DNA of 64,000 nt, taken from NCBI RefSeq assembly GCF_000817785.2, contig NZ_JTCM02000019.1:19311-83310 (forward strand). Direction: 5' to 3'. Of this stretch, positions 63,962 through 64,000 are shown piece by piece. The position numbers and the translations under genes are program-made. Below the pieces are notes generated by a model. The model did no database searches. It had not been told where the DNA came from and saw only the letters and a list, made by a program, of their open reading frames with translations. Position 1 is the stretch's first letter, and every line of letters begins with the position of its first letter. Source of the stretch: Hassallia byssoidea VB512170. GTDB taxonomy: Bacteria > Cyanobacteriota > Cyanobacteriia > Cyanobacteriales > Nostocaceae.

Positions 63962-64000
63962 ATGAAAGCTTACTCCATCGACTTACGAGAAAAAATAGTA
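63962..64000 (+). CDS. IS630-type transposase, N-terminal start (cut by window end)
   Basis: ATG 63962 opens a frame MKAYSIDLREKIV that runs to the window edge. This is the typical start of IS630-family transposases (MKAYSxDLRxKIV, leading into a helix-turn-helix). An ATTAATGC-like inverted repeat (ACTAATGC...GCATTAAT) lies 20 bp upstream. Only 13 codons are visible. Confidence 0.65.
   Translation, partial: MKAYSIDLREKIV

Overview
The window reads as the chromosome of a filamentous, probably heterocyst-forming cyanobacterium (Nostocales-like). Supporting signs are the very frequent HIP1 octamer GCGATCGC, heptameric tandem repeats (STRR) in many gaps, a ClpP3/ClpR pair, a group 2 sigma factor, zinc-ribbon Ser/Thr kinases, a XisI protein with an XisH remnant, and many palindromic and MITE-like repeats. 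The assignment is an inference from gene content; no rRNA or tRNA was seen.

Left third (1-24,000): a cell-surface island. A + strand cluster encodes secreted DUF11 proteins, a DUF11/SdrD-like B-domain protein and a 1173-residue predicted outer-membrane barrel, followed by a further 1048-residue DUF11 protein. On the - strand is a chaperone-usher fimbrial locus: a pilin-like subunit (22894-23373), a PapD-like chaperone (21207-22082) and a usher (18022-21198). Two more pilin-like proteins lie further on, at 12279-12785 and 11700-12146. Between usher and distal pilins, on the opposite strand, sit a 1293-residue DUF4347/RTX calcium-binding adhesin and an xisI gene whose xisH partner survives only as a tail. 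A chaperone-usher system next to a DUF11/barrel system in a cyanobacterium is the most interesting content here.

Middle (24,000-41,000): mostly housekeeping and small accessory genes. These are a bestrophin channel, a J-domain protein, the ClpR-ClpP3 protease pair, a VWA protein, VOC enzymes, gamma-glutamyltransferase, a GNAT enzyme, an Rpn-like nuclease, a PIN/TRAM membrane protein with a small zinc ribbon, HemW, a toxin-antitoxin patch (DUF433, VapB-like, VapC), a universal stress protein, phosphoglycerate kinase, a NUDIX hydrolase, and a TauD-type dioxygenase split by an in-frame stop.

Right third (41,000-64,000): signalling and mixed metabolism. It holds two paralogous zinc-ribbon Ser/Thr kinases, a PaaK-like ligase, a fasciclin protein, a glutathione transferase, a HerA-like ATPase, a group 2 sigma factor, CobO, a macrodomain protein, a deoxyhypusine-synthase-like protein and a PAS/GAF adenylate cyclase. 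A decayed patch follows (truncated CHAT-type gene and a frameshifted reverse-strand gene), then a VOC protein and a degenerate XisF-like serine recombinase. The right edge cuts an IS630-type transposase.

Gaps are rich in repeats: STRR tracts, palindromes, MITE-like elements, two-hairpin repeats and modular mosaic repeats. Several of these have entered coding regions (barrel gene, usher gene, cyclase 3' end).
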